Below are positions 1-6,419 of a stretch of 34,154 nt of DNA, in pieces. Origin of the DNA: Sulfuricurvum sp. (lineage in GTDB: Bacteria; Campylobacterota; Campylobacteria; Campylobacterales; Sulfurimonadaceae); NCBI GenBank assembly GCA_030696285.1, contig JAUYSQ010000143.1, forward strand, positions 1-34,154, read 5' to 3'. Position 1 is the first letter of the stretch, and the number at the start of each line of letters is the position of its first letter. The position numbers and the translations under genes were made by a program. Under the pieces are notes generated by a model. That model saw only the letters and a program-made list of their open reading frames with translations. It ran no database searches and was not told the DNA's origin.

Positions 1-624
1 CATATAAACATTAAATCCGAAAATATCCCCTTTTTTTGCCAACCCAAAATAGAGGTCATTGGCAAAAAATGAGGTAACATTGGAACGATTTCCTGAAATG
101 CCCGTCGAAATTCTCCGTGGCAACATCCCAACTTGTCGAGGAATTTTGAGAATAGTCCGTTCCATTTCCAAAATAAGCGGATACGTCTCAATCTCACACG
201 TTTCTCCCATTCCGTCATACACATCCGTCACAATATTTCGGACATTATCCCCAAACGTCTGCCATGTGGTAATTCCTGTTGCATTTATTTGATGGAAAAC
301 GCTCAACACATTCTCACTATTGAGCCCATGCAGCTGTATTCCGGCGCGTGCGGTCAGGATGATGTCGAGAGAGTGTGCTTTGGCAATGTGCGCAACAGCA
401 TGAAGTTGTTGTGCAGTGATACGCCCTGCCGTGATACGCAAGCGAAGGGTAAATTCCTCTTCATCCAGAGGGTTATTAAAAATACCAAAATCTTGGAGAT
501 AAAAAACATCTGCCTCACTGATGGCATTAAAATCAAGGGTTTCGATTTGCGGGTAATAGTCATAAGGGATCATTTTCGCTTTGTAACGCTCACGCTTATT
601 GAGTTTTTTTTCCAAAACTTCCAC
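1..624 (-). CDS. Siroheme nitrite/sulfite reductase, N-terminal part (partial, runs off left edge)
   Basis: About 208 N-terminal residues are visible and the frame is open to the window edge, so the C-terminal part is missing. The visible part matches the ferredoxin-like half-domain of NirA/Sir-type hemoproteins: a segment reading FTLRLRITAGRITAQQLHAV, the motif TARAGIQLH, and then FGDNVRNIV, which is the GD-x-x-RN pattern of siroheme reductases. The family reduces nitrite to ammonia or sulfite to sulfide in the cytoplasm; the visible part does not decide between them, and the 4Fe-4S cysteines would lie in the missing part. I chose the GTG at 624, which directly follows a GGGGGAGGG stretch. 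A TTG at 615 has better spacing from that stretch and is the alternative. The gene lies downstream of a Crp/Fnr-type regulator and has its own perfect FNR-like box, so control by oxygen or N-oxides is likely (inference). Confidence 0.82.
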   Translation of the reverse strand, partial: MEVLEKKLNKRERYKAKMIPYDYYPQIETLDFNAISEADVFYLQDFGIFNNPLDEEEFTLRLRITAGRITAQQLHAVAHIAKAHSLDIILTARAGIQLHGLNSENVLSVFHQINATGITTWQTFGDNVRNIVTDVYDGMGETCEIETYPLILEMERTILKIPRQVGMLPRRISTGISGNRSNVTSFFANDLYFGLAKKGDIFGFNVYM

Positions 625-651
625 ACCCTCCCCCTCGCATTTTGTGAGACT

Positions 652-657
652 ATTGTA
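652..657 (-). promoter_or_regulatory. -10 element of the siroheme reductase gene
   Basis: The minus strand reads TACAAT here. The inferred transcription start is about position 645, which gives a leader of roughly 20 nt before the GTG at 624. The centre of the FNR-like box at 680-693 then falls at -41.5, the classical class II activator position. Confidence 0.6.
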
Positions 658-679
658 GTGATTTATTTGGCAAAAACTC

Positions 680-693
680 TTGATACATATCAA
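680..693 (-). promoter_or_regulatory. FNR/Crp-family operator (TTGAT-N4-ATCAA), class II position
   Basis: The sequence is TTGATACATATCAA, a perfect match to the FNR consensus. It lies between the orphan sensor gene and the siroheme reductase gene and is centred 41.5 bp upstream of the inferred start. A second, imperfect half-site (TTGATATGTATC) follows at 700-711. The Crp/Fnr protein encoded at 1286-1927 has the recognition-helix residues expected to read TTGAT, so it is the most likely ligand, though another Fnr-type regulator of the genome could also bind. Confidence 0.75.
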
Positions 694-711
694 AAATATT
701 TGATATGTATC
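682..711. repeat. Perfect 13-bp inverted repeat overlapping the FNR box
   Basis: GATACATATCAAA at 682-694 and TTTGATATGTATC at 699-711 are exact reverse complements separated by AATA. The left arm contains most of the FNR box. The right arm therefore repeats its sequence in mirror image, and together they form a 30-bp near-palindrome. It could bind two regulator dimers or another repressor, or form a hairpin in read-through RNA from the sensor gene. Confidence 0.85.
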
Positions 712-714
712 GCA

Positions 715-1302
715 TCATCCTTTATTCTGTCGATAAATCGAGCGACCCATGAACATCGCTTTCATGAGTAAACCAAACATCGCGAGAAGAAATACCTTTT
801 CGCTAAATTCCCGTTCTATCTTGACCATGGTATTGTCGGCATCGTACGAGACAAGATAACCATTGATGGCGGTAGATTTAAAATGTATCGGGAGAAACGT
901 TACGATAAAATCTTTCCCTTTAACCTTTGTTGTCATAATAAAGGGGGCGTACTCATGCAGTTTTGGAAATACTTTTTTTGACAAAGATGCATTGATTTTT
1001 ACAATGGTTTTGTTACTGTCACTGCTTTGTAACGATGCAAAATCTTGAGACATTTGGCTCTGAATAAAGAGTTTGCTTTCATTTGTTTTTAACCCTGTTT
1101 TCACTATCTCGATTCCAATGTTATCCTTCATAAGAGAAGGTAAATCATCACTCTTTGTAGCTTGTAACTTTTGCAAATGAGACGCTTTGCATGTTTCCAA
1201 TTGCGCCTCTTTTTCACCATACCATATCACTACCATGAGCAAAAAAACGGTGAGTGCAGCCAAATGAAATAGTTTAGGACTCCCTTTAGGAAAAAAGTTC
1301 AA
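715..1302 (-). CDS. Membrane-anchored periplasmic sensor-like protein without output domain
   Basis: I do not recognise a named family. The protein, about 195 aa, has an N-terminal membrane segment (LAALTVFLLMVVIWYG), about 130 residues predicted to be periplasmic, and a second hydrophobic segment near the C-terminus (VFLLAMFGLLMKAMFMG) followed by only a few basic residues. The stretch ending GYLVSYDADNTM resembles the end of Cache-like sensor domains found on chemoreceptors and diguanylate cyclases, but no HAMP, kinase, GGDEF or MCP part follows. The start is uncertain. A TTG at 1302 keeps a positively charged N-terminus before the first membrane segment and overlaps the end of the regulator gene by 17 nt. 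An open frame continues upstream to 1359, and ATG 1236 would lie inside the membrane segment. Co-transcription with the regulator gene is likely. Confidence 0.6.
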   Translation of the reverse strand: MNFFPKGSPKLFHLAALTVFLLMVVIWYGEKEAQLETCKASHLQKLQATKSDDLPSLMKDNIGIEIVKTGLKTNESKLFIQSQMSQDFASLQSSDSNKTIVKINASLSKKVFPKLHEYAPFIMTTKVKGKDFIVTFLPIHFKSTAINGYLVSYDADNTMVKIEREFSEKVFLLAMFGLLMKAMFMGRSIYRQNKG

Positions 1303-1927
1303 ACAATCCTGCCTTATTGATGACTTGGAAATCTTTCCCCTCATCACTGATAAGTCCAAGCGTTTTAAATTTACGCAATGTTCGGGAGTGTGTTTCAGGC
1401 GTGATATTAAGAATCGTAGCGATTTTATTGTGTTTCATTGTCCGATAGAGGTTCTCATTGTCGTACAGATGTTTAGCAACCCGCGAAGTAGAATCAAGGG
1501 TTAAATGCGTTGTAATCACATTTTCAAGCAATTTTATTTTTTGAGAAAGCGATTTGATCACCTCAAACGAAACAGCAGGATTTTTAAGAAACCCCTCCTC
1601 AAATAAGGGATAGTTGATCTCAACCACACTCCCCTCTGTTTCAAACTCAGCGGTAGCAGGGAAAGGGATGCGATGTAAATTTGCCATCTCCGCCACCATC
1701 GAGACAGGATGAAAATAGTGCAAAACGATCTCATTGCCTTTCATATCTATTTTATACGCTTTTACAATCCCCTTTGTCAGAATAAAAAGCTTTTCGGATG
1801 GATCACCCTCATAAAATAAAATTTCACCTGCTTGATACTCTTTTATCTGACTGATAGCACTAAGACTTTTGATATCACCATCACTGAGGTGTTCGAATAA
1901 AAAAATACGTTTTAATTGCTCTTGCAT
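1286..1927 (-). CDS. Crp/Fnr-family transcriptional regulator lacking cysteines
   Basis: The 213-aa length is typical of the family. Residues about 10-120 form the cyclic-nucleotide-binding-like effector domain (GEILFYEGDPSEKLFILTKG). A dimerisation helix follows at about 125-150, and a winged helix at about 150-210. The recognition helix reads TPETHSRTLRKF. It keeps the E-x-x-S-R spacing that FNR uses to contact TTGAT/ATCAA, and matching boxes occur upstream of this gene and of the reductase gene. The protein contains no cysteine, so it cannot bind an Fe-S cluster as classical FNR does. A heme or NO sensor of the DNR/NnrR type, or a small-molecule sensor, is more plausible (inference). Its own operator at -41.5 suggests autoactivation. 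It is followed directly by the overlapping orphan sensor gene. Confidence 0.85.
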   Translation of the reverse strand: MQEQLKRIFLFEHLSDGDIKSLSAISQIKEYQAGEILFYEGDPSEKLFILTKGIVKAYKIDMKGNEIVLHYFHPVSMVAEMANLHRIPFPATAEFETEGSVVEINYPLFEEGFLKNPAVSFEVIKSLSQKIKLLENVITTHLTLDSTSRVAKHLYDNENLYRTMKHNKIATILNITPETHSRTLRKFKTLGLISDEGKDFQVINKAGLFELFS

Positions 1928-1952
1928 TCCACACCTTCTATAAATTTTCCTT

Positions 1953-1958
1953 ATTGTA
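1953..1958 (-). promoter_or_regulatory. -10 element of the Crp/Fnr regulator gene
   Basis: The minus strand reads TACAAT, the same hexamer as at the siroheme reductase promoter. The inferred start is near 1946, about 19 nt before the ATG at 1927. An AAGGTGTGG sequence just before the ATG may serve as ribosome binding site. Confidence 0.55.
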
Positions 1959-1980
1959 CATAAAAAGATCCGATAAAGGA

Positions 1981-1994
1981 TTGATCTACATCAA
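1981..1994 (-). promoter_or_regulatory. FNR/Crp-family operator upstream of the regulator gene
   Basis: TTGATCTACATCAA is a second perfect TTGAT-N4-ATCAA box. Its centre at 1987.5 lies 41.5 bp upstream of the start inferred from the TACAAT element at 1953-1958, again a class II activator position. This supports autoregulation of the regulator gene. Confidence 0.75.
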
Positions 1995-2102
1995 ACTAAA
2001 GTATCCGATTTATCGTGGAAAAAATGAATGAAAAGGGGAAGGGGATAAAATACTGTAAAGGAATATGCTTATGAAATTTTTTGATTAAAAAAAGAAAAAA
2101 GT

Positions 2103-2186
2103 TGGTGCGGACGGGGGGATTTGAACCCCCACACCTGTTGGCACTACCACCTCAAGGTAGCGTGTCTACCATTCCACCACGTCCGC
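2103..2186 (-). tRNA. tRNA-Leu (anticodon GAG)
   Basis: Read on the minus strand, the 7-bp acceptor stem GCGGACG pairs with CGTCCGC. The anticodon arm is CTACC-TTGAGGT-GGTAG, giving anticodon GAG. A long variable arm typical of class II tRNAs follows, and the T arm contains GGTTCAAAT. The 3' CCA is encoded (TGG at 2103-2105 on the plus strand). A T-rich run directly downstream on the minus strand may end transcription. Confidence 0.95.
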
Positions 2187-2198
2187 ATAAAAGAAGGT

Positions 2199-2216
2199 GA
2201 TCAGCCGAAGCTGATC
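2199..2216 (-). terminator. Probable terminator of atpE
   Basis: GATCAGC and GCTGATC form a 7-bp stem. On the minus strand the loop is TTCG, a stable tetraloop. The hairpin lies 19 bp after the atpE stop and is followed by ACCTTCTTTTAT, which is T-rich but not a clean T-run. Confidence 0.6.
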
Positions 2217-2234
2217 TGAGGTTTATTGAATAAC

Positions 2235-2612
2235 TTACGCTACTAAATAAGGGTTTGCGTAAAGCGCGATAAGAGCGATTACAAGAGTATAAATAACTTG
2301 TGCTTCGATCATAGCAAGAGCGATGAACATAGTTGTCATCAATTTTCCGCCAAGACCTGGGTTACGTGCAGTACCAGCGATAGTTGCAGCAGCAGTGCTA
2401 CCCATACCGATAGCTCCACCAAGAGCAGCCAAACCAAGACCAACACCAGCAGCGATCATAGAATACGCTTTCAATGTTTGGTTAGCAACATCACCAGTTG
2501 CAGCTGCAACAGCAGGTGCAGCATCAACAGCCGCTTCAACAACTGCTACTGCTTCTTCAGCACCGAATACAGAAGCTACAAGAGCGATCATAAGAAAAAG
2601 AACTTTTTTCAT
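2235..2612 (-). CDS. atpE: F-type ATP synthase subunit c
   Basis: The product forms the membrane ring of F1Fo ATP synthase that carries protons. The start at 2612 (MKKVLFLMIALVASVFG) has a GGAGA ribosome binding site and replaces an upstream open frame. The protein has 125 aa. Residues 1-17 look like a signal peptide, and about 30 residues rich in Ala, Val and Glu follow. The two hydrophobic helices run from about 50-78 and 90-118, joined by the polar loop TARNPG (R83-N84-P85). The ion-binding carboxylate is E103 in ALAMIEAQVIY; the Ser/Thr that normally follows it in sodium-binding rings is absent, so proton coupling is expected. Subunit c is usually about 80 aa, so the N-terminal part is an extension. 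The gene stands alone, apart from the other atp genes, with its own promoter and terminator. Confidence 0.95.
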   Translation of the reverse strand: MKKVLFLMIALVASVFGAEEAVAVVEAAVDAAPAVAAATGDVANQTLKAYSMIAAGVGLGLAALGGAIGMGSTAAATIAGTARNPGLGGKLMTTMFIALAMIEAQVIYTLVIALIALYANPYLVA

Positions 2613-2681
2613 AAGGTTATCTCCGTGATTAATATCAAAGTCTGTTCGGATAGTGTCCCTACTTATCACTTTGTGGACGGC

Positions 2682-2687
2682 ATTATA
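2682..2687 (-). promoter_or_regulatory. -10 element of atpE
   Basis: The minus strand reads TATAAT with an inferred start near 2675, giving a leader of about 63 nt before the atpE ATG. No convincing -35 element is visible, as is common in this phylum. Confidence 0.55.
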
Positions 2688-2719
2688 ATTGGCAAGAGCT
2701 AAAAACTTACTGAATAAAA

Positions 2720-2746
2720 CATAAAATGAGCCAAGCCCATTTTATG
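2720..2746 (-). terminator. Rho-independent terminator after pnp
   Basis: CATAAAATG at 2720-2728 and CATTTTATG at 2738-2746 pair perfectly. The inner bases extend the stem to about 13 bp with one G-T pair around a TTG loop. On the minus strand TTTTATT follows. The hairpin lies between the pnp stop at 2810 and the atpE promoter and probably separates the two transcripts. Confidence 0.75.
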
Positions 2747-2809
2747 GCAGGGACAAATGTCCCTTGCATCCCCCTAAAGTTACCGACATAAATGCCGGAG
2801 ATTCAAAGA

Positions 2810-4987
2810 TTATTTAGCTCGGGCCAATCCGATTTTATTTCCTTTAAATTCAACGATCTCTACCATGATTTCATCTCCCTCGCTTATCACATCACTGACG
2901 CGGCTTATGTGCCCATCAGAAAGTTTAGAGATATGGATCAGTCCGTCGATACCGCCCGGAAGCTCGATAAATGCTCCAAAATCAACAATTTTTTTCACTT
3001 TTCCGTTGACCACATCGCCTACTTTGTACTCCACTTTTGGTACAGCAGCGGCACCGCCTACGATTCCCTCGATATGATCACGCGCCCCTTTGAGCCCTTC
3101 ACGATTTTTACCCGTGAGCTTAACAGACCCTTTTTTCTTATCAATGTCGATAGTAACATCAAATTTTTCGATGATTTCACGGATAGTTTTGCCCGCTTGA
3201 CCGATAATATCGCCGATAAAGCTAGGATCGATATGGAACAAATCGGTGCTTGGCAATGTACCCTCGTTTAGCTCAATTTCCTCTTCCGATGAAACCATAA
3301 TATCAATAATATGGGCACGTGCATCCTTGGCTTGATAGAGTGCTTCTTTGAGAATATCGAGATGGATACCACCGAGCTTGATGTCCATTTGCATCGCAGT
3401 GATCCCCTCTTTGGAACCGGCTACTTTAAAATCAAGATCACCGTCGTGATCCTCCAAGCCCATGATATCGGTCAAAATCGCATGGCGGTCACCCTCTTGA
3501 ATCATCCCCATCGCAACCCCGGCAATCGGTTCACATACGTCAATATCGCCTGCACGCAATGCCATATAGCCACCACAAATGGTTGCCATCGACGAAGAAC
3601 CGTTTGATTCTAAAATTTCAGAGACCAAACGAATGGTTTGACCATTACGAACCGTTGCCCCTTCTAACGCACGTTTAGCAAGGTTTCCGTGACCCAGTTC
3701 ACGACGGCGTGGTGCACCGATTGGGGAAGGTTCTCCGACACTGAATCCCGGAAAGTTATAATGAACCATAAAGGCTTCATTTTGGGTACCGCTGTCGGTA
3801 AGTCCTTCGTACATTTGAGCATCTTTCGCTCCCCCTAGCGTCAATATGACGAGAGCTTGTGTCTGACCACGGGTAAACAGTGCCGAAGCATGTGCACTTG
3901 GCAATACATTCGTCTCAATCGAAATAGGACGAACTTCGGTAAGTCCACGTCCGTCTGCGCGTACTTTTTCATCCAAAATTTGCGCTCTTACCATCGATCG
4001 TTTAACCTGCTCTATCGCTTTTTTGAGCTCATGCTCATTCCACTCCGGCTTCTCAGCCATAATGGCTTTGCGTATTGTGCGAAGCGCTTTGGAACGTTCT
4101 GTTTTTGCCATTTGATGAATACCGCGCTTCAAATCATCCGTGTGCAAAGAGCGGACATACTCAACCATTGCAGTGTCGATTTCACTAATAACATATTTTA
4201 ACTCAAACGCAAATTTAGCATGGGGTTTAAAGGCTTGCTCGTATGCCGTATTAGCAACGTTTAGTTCCGCTTGCGCCAAGGCTAACACTTCGATAAGCTC
4301 ATCTTCAGACATCGCATTGCTTTGACGTTGTGCTATTGCCTGCTGTCCCATGAGAGGATCTATAAATGGATCCATCAATCCCAACTCAACAATCTGAGCC
4401 TCATCACTCCCATACGCTTGCATCTCGATCATCAGCATATCGTCACGGCTGCCCGCGAGATACAAATCAAGCGTACTGGTTCGTAACTGTGAAAGAGTTG
4501 GATTGACAACAATTTCACCCCCAACTTTTGCCACACGCACCGCACTGACGGAGGTGAAAATATCAACATCCGACACATACAAGGCAGCAGAGGCGGCGTT
4601 GAGTGCCAATACCTGTAAATCGGATTCATTGTCACTGCTCAAAACCAAAATCGAGATTTGAATCGGATTGGCAAACCCTTTTGGAAACAATGGGCGCAAC
4701 GATCGGTCTACGATGCGTGACGTCAATGCCTCAAAATCACTCGGCTTGGTTTCACGTTTAATAAATCCACCGGGAAACTTTCCGGCTGCGTAGCTTTTTT
4801 CGAGATACTGTACGGTTAGTGGAAGAAAATCTTCATCCACAAAATCGGTTTCATCAACAACGACGGTCGCCAAAATCACAGTATTGCCCGATTTGAGCCA
4901 TACGGCTCCATTGGCTTGCGCCGCTACTTGGTTAAGAGCATAAGACTCTTGTTTGTTCTTTAAAGCAAGTTCGATAGTGTATTTCAT
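2810..4987 (-). CDS. pnp: Polyribonucleotide nucleotidyltransferase (PNPase)
   Basis: This phosphorolytic 3'-5' exoribonuclease degrades mRNA in the cytoplasm. The 725 aa match the family length and the domain order is complete. There are two RNase PH-like domains (about 1-215 and 310-540; the second contains FTRGQTQALVILTLG and PIGAPRRRELGHGNLAKRAL) separated by an all-helical linker. A KH domain with the GxxG loop IIGQAGKTI and a C-terminal S1 domain (VGDVVNGKVKKIVDFGAFIE) follow. The start ATG is preceded by AGGGAA. The gene begins 23 bp after the MCE gene and is probably the last gene of the purD-RDD-lptD-MCE-pnp transcript. Confidence 0.97.
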   Translation of the reverse strand: MKYTIELALKNKQESYALNQVAAQANGAVWLKSGNTVILATVVVDETDFVDEDFLPLTVQYLEKSYAAGKFPGGFIKRETKPSDFEALTSRIVDRSLRPLFPKGFANPIQISILVLSSDNESDLQVLALNAASAALYVSDVDIFTSVSAVRVAKVGGEIVVNPTLSQLRTSTLDLYLAGSRDDMLMIEMQAYGSDEAQIVELGLMDPFIDPLMGQQAIAQRQSNAMSEDELIEVLALAQAELNVANTAYEQAFKPHAKFAFELKYVISEIDTAMVEYVRSLHTDDLKRGIHQMAKTERSKALRTIRKAIMAEKPEWNEHELKKAIEQVKRSMVRAQILDEKVRADGRGLTEVRPISIETNVLPSAHASALFTRGQTQALVILTLGGAKDAQMYEGLTDSGTQNEAFMVHYNFPGFSVGEPSPIGAPRRRELGHGNLAKRALEGATVRNGQTIRLVSEILESNGSSSMATICGGYMALRAGDIDVCEPIAGVAMGMIQEGDRHAILTDIMGLEDHDGDLDFKVAGSKEGITAMQMDIKLGGIHLDILKEALYQAKDARAHIIDIMVSSEEEIELNEGTLPSTDLFHIDPSFIGDIIGQAGKTIREIIEKFDVTIDIDKKKGSVKLTGKNREGLKGARDHIEGIVGGAAAVPKVEYKVGDVVNGKVKKIVDFGAFIELPGGIDGLIHISKLSDGHISRVSDVISEGDEIMVEIVEFKGNKIGLARAK

Positions 4988-5010
4988 ATATTTCCCTACA
5001 ATTGAATGTT

Positions 5011-6411
5011 TTATTTAGCAAACGAGCTTGCACCCGATAAATATTTAATATCGTTGTCGATAAAACGAAGGCCTAACCCAAAAAAGATATTTTGTGCTTG
5101 AGGATTAAAGATATTATCCCATCCTCCATACAATTCCAAATGTTTAAGCATTTGATACCGCATTTGCGCTTTAAGATGTGGGCTGGTACCTCGTACATCA
5201 TTAATGGCATTCCAATCAAAAACCTCTCCTGATAATTTTAATTTATCATGATTCATAAAGTAATCAACACCAATCCCTCCGGTAGACTCGATCGCACCAA
5301 AACGCAACAATGTGTTGTCAAAACGTTTTCCATATTGTAAAGAATAATACGTATTTCCCTCAATATGAGTACCCGGAGGCTGGATTGCATCAATAGAATA
5401 ATCATCTGAGCTGACCAAATCAAACATATAATACGTTTCCGGATTAGGAAGATAAGTAGCCCCTAGATAAATTTTTGCATACCCATCGCGAATCATATAA
5501 TCGCTATGCATCGCCACTTGCAATTCGCTGGTTGTAAACGTACTGAGAAGCGTATCAACTCTCGAGAATGCATCCTCACCGCTTTTAAAGAACGACTCTG
5601 CCGATGTCACGGTTGATTTCAAAGAGGAACGATTTTCAGCCAAAATAGCACTAATATTGTCTTCAATTGCAACAAACTTATTGACAGCTTCCGGAACAGA
5701 CTCTTCAACGGAACCGCTAATGTTGTTCATTCGCATCGTCAATGAACTGATCCGCTCCATGATTTCAGGCAAATCTTTATTAACCGTATTGGCAGTTTGC
5801 GAAAATCCTGCACTCATCTCTCTGAAATTCGAGATCGCCATTTTTAAATCAGCACGATTGTCAACAATTACCCCGTCCAGATTGACCCCGACATCGCGAA
5901 ATGCCTCAATTGCTTCTTGAATCGCTGTTCTATGCTCCTCGTCGAGGGTTGAGCGAAAATCATGCAACAATAACTCCAGCTCTTTGGCGGCTGCATTGAC
6001 AGAATCACTGGTTTGGTCAAACGAAGCGTATTGCTTGGACTGTAACAACGTTCCACCTGCTTGAAGGTATGTTGAAGAATCTCCAGCCACAATATTGATT
6101 ACTTTTGACCCGAGCAGCGATTCCTGCGCCACGATCACCGAAGAATCATCAGGAATTTTAACCCCTTCATTGATCGTCAACGTTAATCGTACCCGCTTCC
6201 CCTCAATCGTAATGGCTTCTACTTCACCGATAACGACACCGTTCATAGAGACGTGAGTGAGTTGCTCTACACCCGACGCGTCATCCACATACGCCTGGAT
6301 TGGATACCCTTTTTGACCCCATTTACCCAGCGATGTCACCTGCGTTGAAAGAAACATCAAGGCTCCCAAAATCACCACGACAAATAATCCGATTTTTGCT
6401 TCAAGTTTCAT
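5011..6411 (-). CDS. MCE (MlaD-like) domain protein with a C-terminal beta-rich region
   Basis: The protein has one N-terminal membrane anchor (IGLFVVVILGALMFLS). An MCE domain follows at about 35-115 (GVEQLTHVSMNGVVIGEV, LLGSKVINIVAG). A helical region of about 150 residues comes next, as in MlaD/PqiB relatives that form phospholipid conduits across the periplasm. The last 170 or so residues are rich in alternating aromatic and polar stretches (YMFDLVSS, YYSLQYGKRF, MRYQMLKHLELYGGW) and look like beta strands, possibly an outer-membrane-facing module. I chose the ATG at 6411 because a GAGGA ribosome binding site lies 7 nt upstream. The ATG at 6423, which overlaps the lptD stop as ATGA, is the alternative. 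No mlaE/mlaF genes are nearby. A role in lipid transport or outer-membrane asymmetry is inferred from the domain and from lptD next door. Confidence 0.85.
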   Translation of the reverse strand: MKLEAKIGLFVVVILGALMFLSTQVTSLGKWGQKGYPIQAYVDDASGVEQLTHVSMNGVVIGEVEAITIEGKRVRLTLTINEGVKIPDDSSVIVAQESLLGSKVINIVAGDSSTYLQAGGTLLQSKQYASFDQTSDSVNAAAKELELLLHDFRSTLDEEHRTAIQEAIEAFRDVGVNLDGVIVDNRADLKMAISNFREMSAGFSQTANTVNKDLPEIMERISSLTMRMNNISGSVEESVPEAVNKFVAIEDNISAILAENRSSLKSTVTSAESFFKSGEDAFSRVDTLLSTFTTSELQVAMHSDYMIRDGYAKIYLGATYLPNPETYYMFDLVSSDDYSIDAIQPPGTHIEGNTYYSLQYGKRFDNTLLRFGAIESTGGIGVDYFMNHDKLKLSGEVFDWNAINDVRGTSPHLKAQMRYQMLKHLELYGGWDNIFNPQAQNIFFGLGLRFIDNDIKYLSGASSFAK

Positions 6412-6419
6412 TTTTTTCC

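Noticed and set aside
133-771. 212-aa open frame on the plus strand at the left end
   Set aside because: It is antisense to the siroheme reductase frame, crosses its promoter region and the FNR box, and has no recognisable motifs; the minus-strand frame has clear family motifs.
2024-2074. 16-codon plus-strand frame starting MNEKGKGIKYC between the FNR box and the tRNA
   Set aside because: The composition looks random, there is no ribosome binding site of good quality, and it is too short to support.
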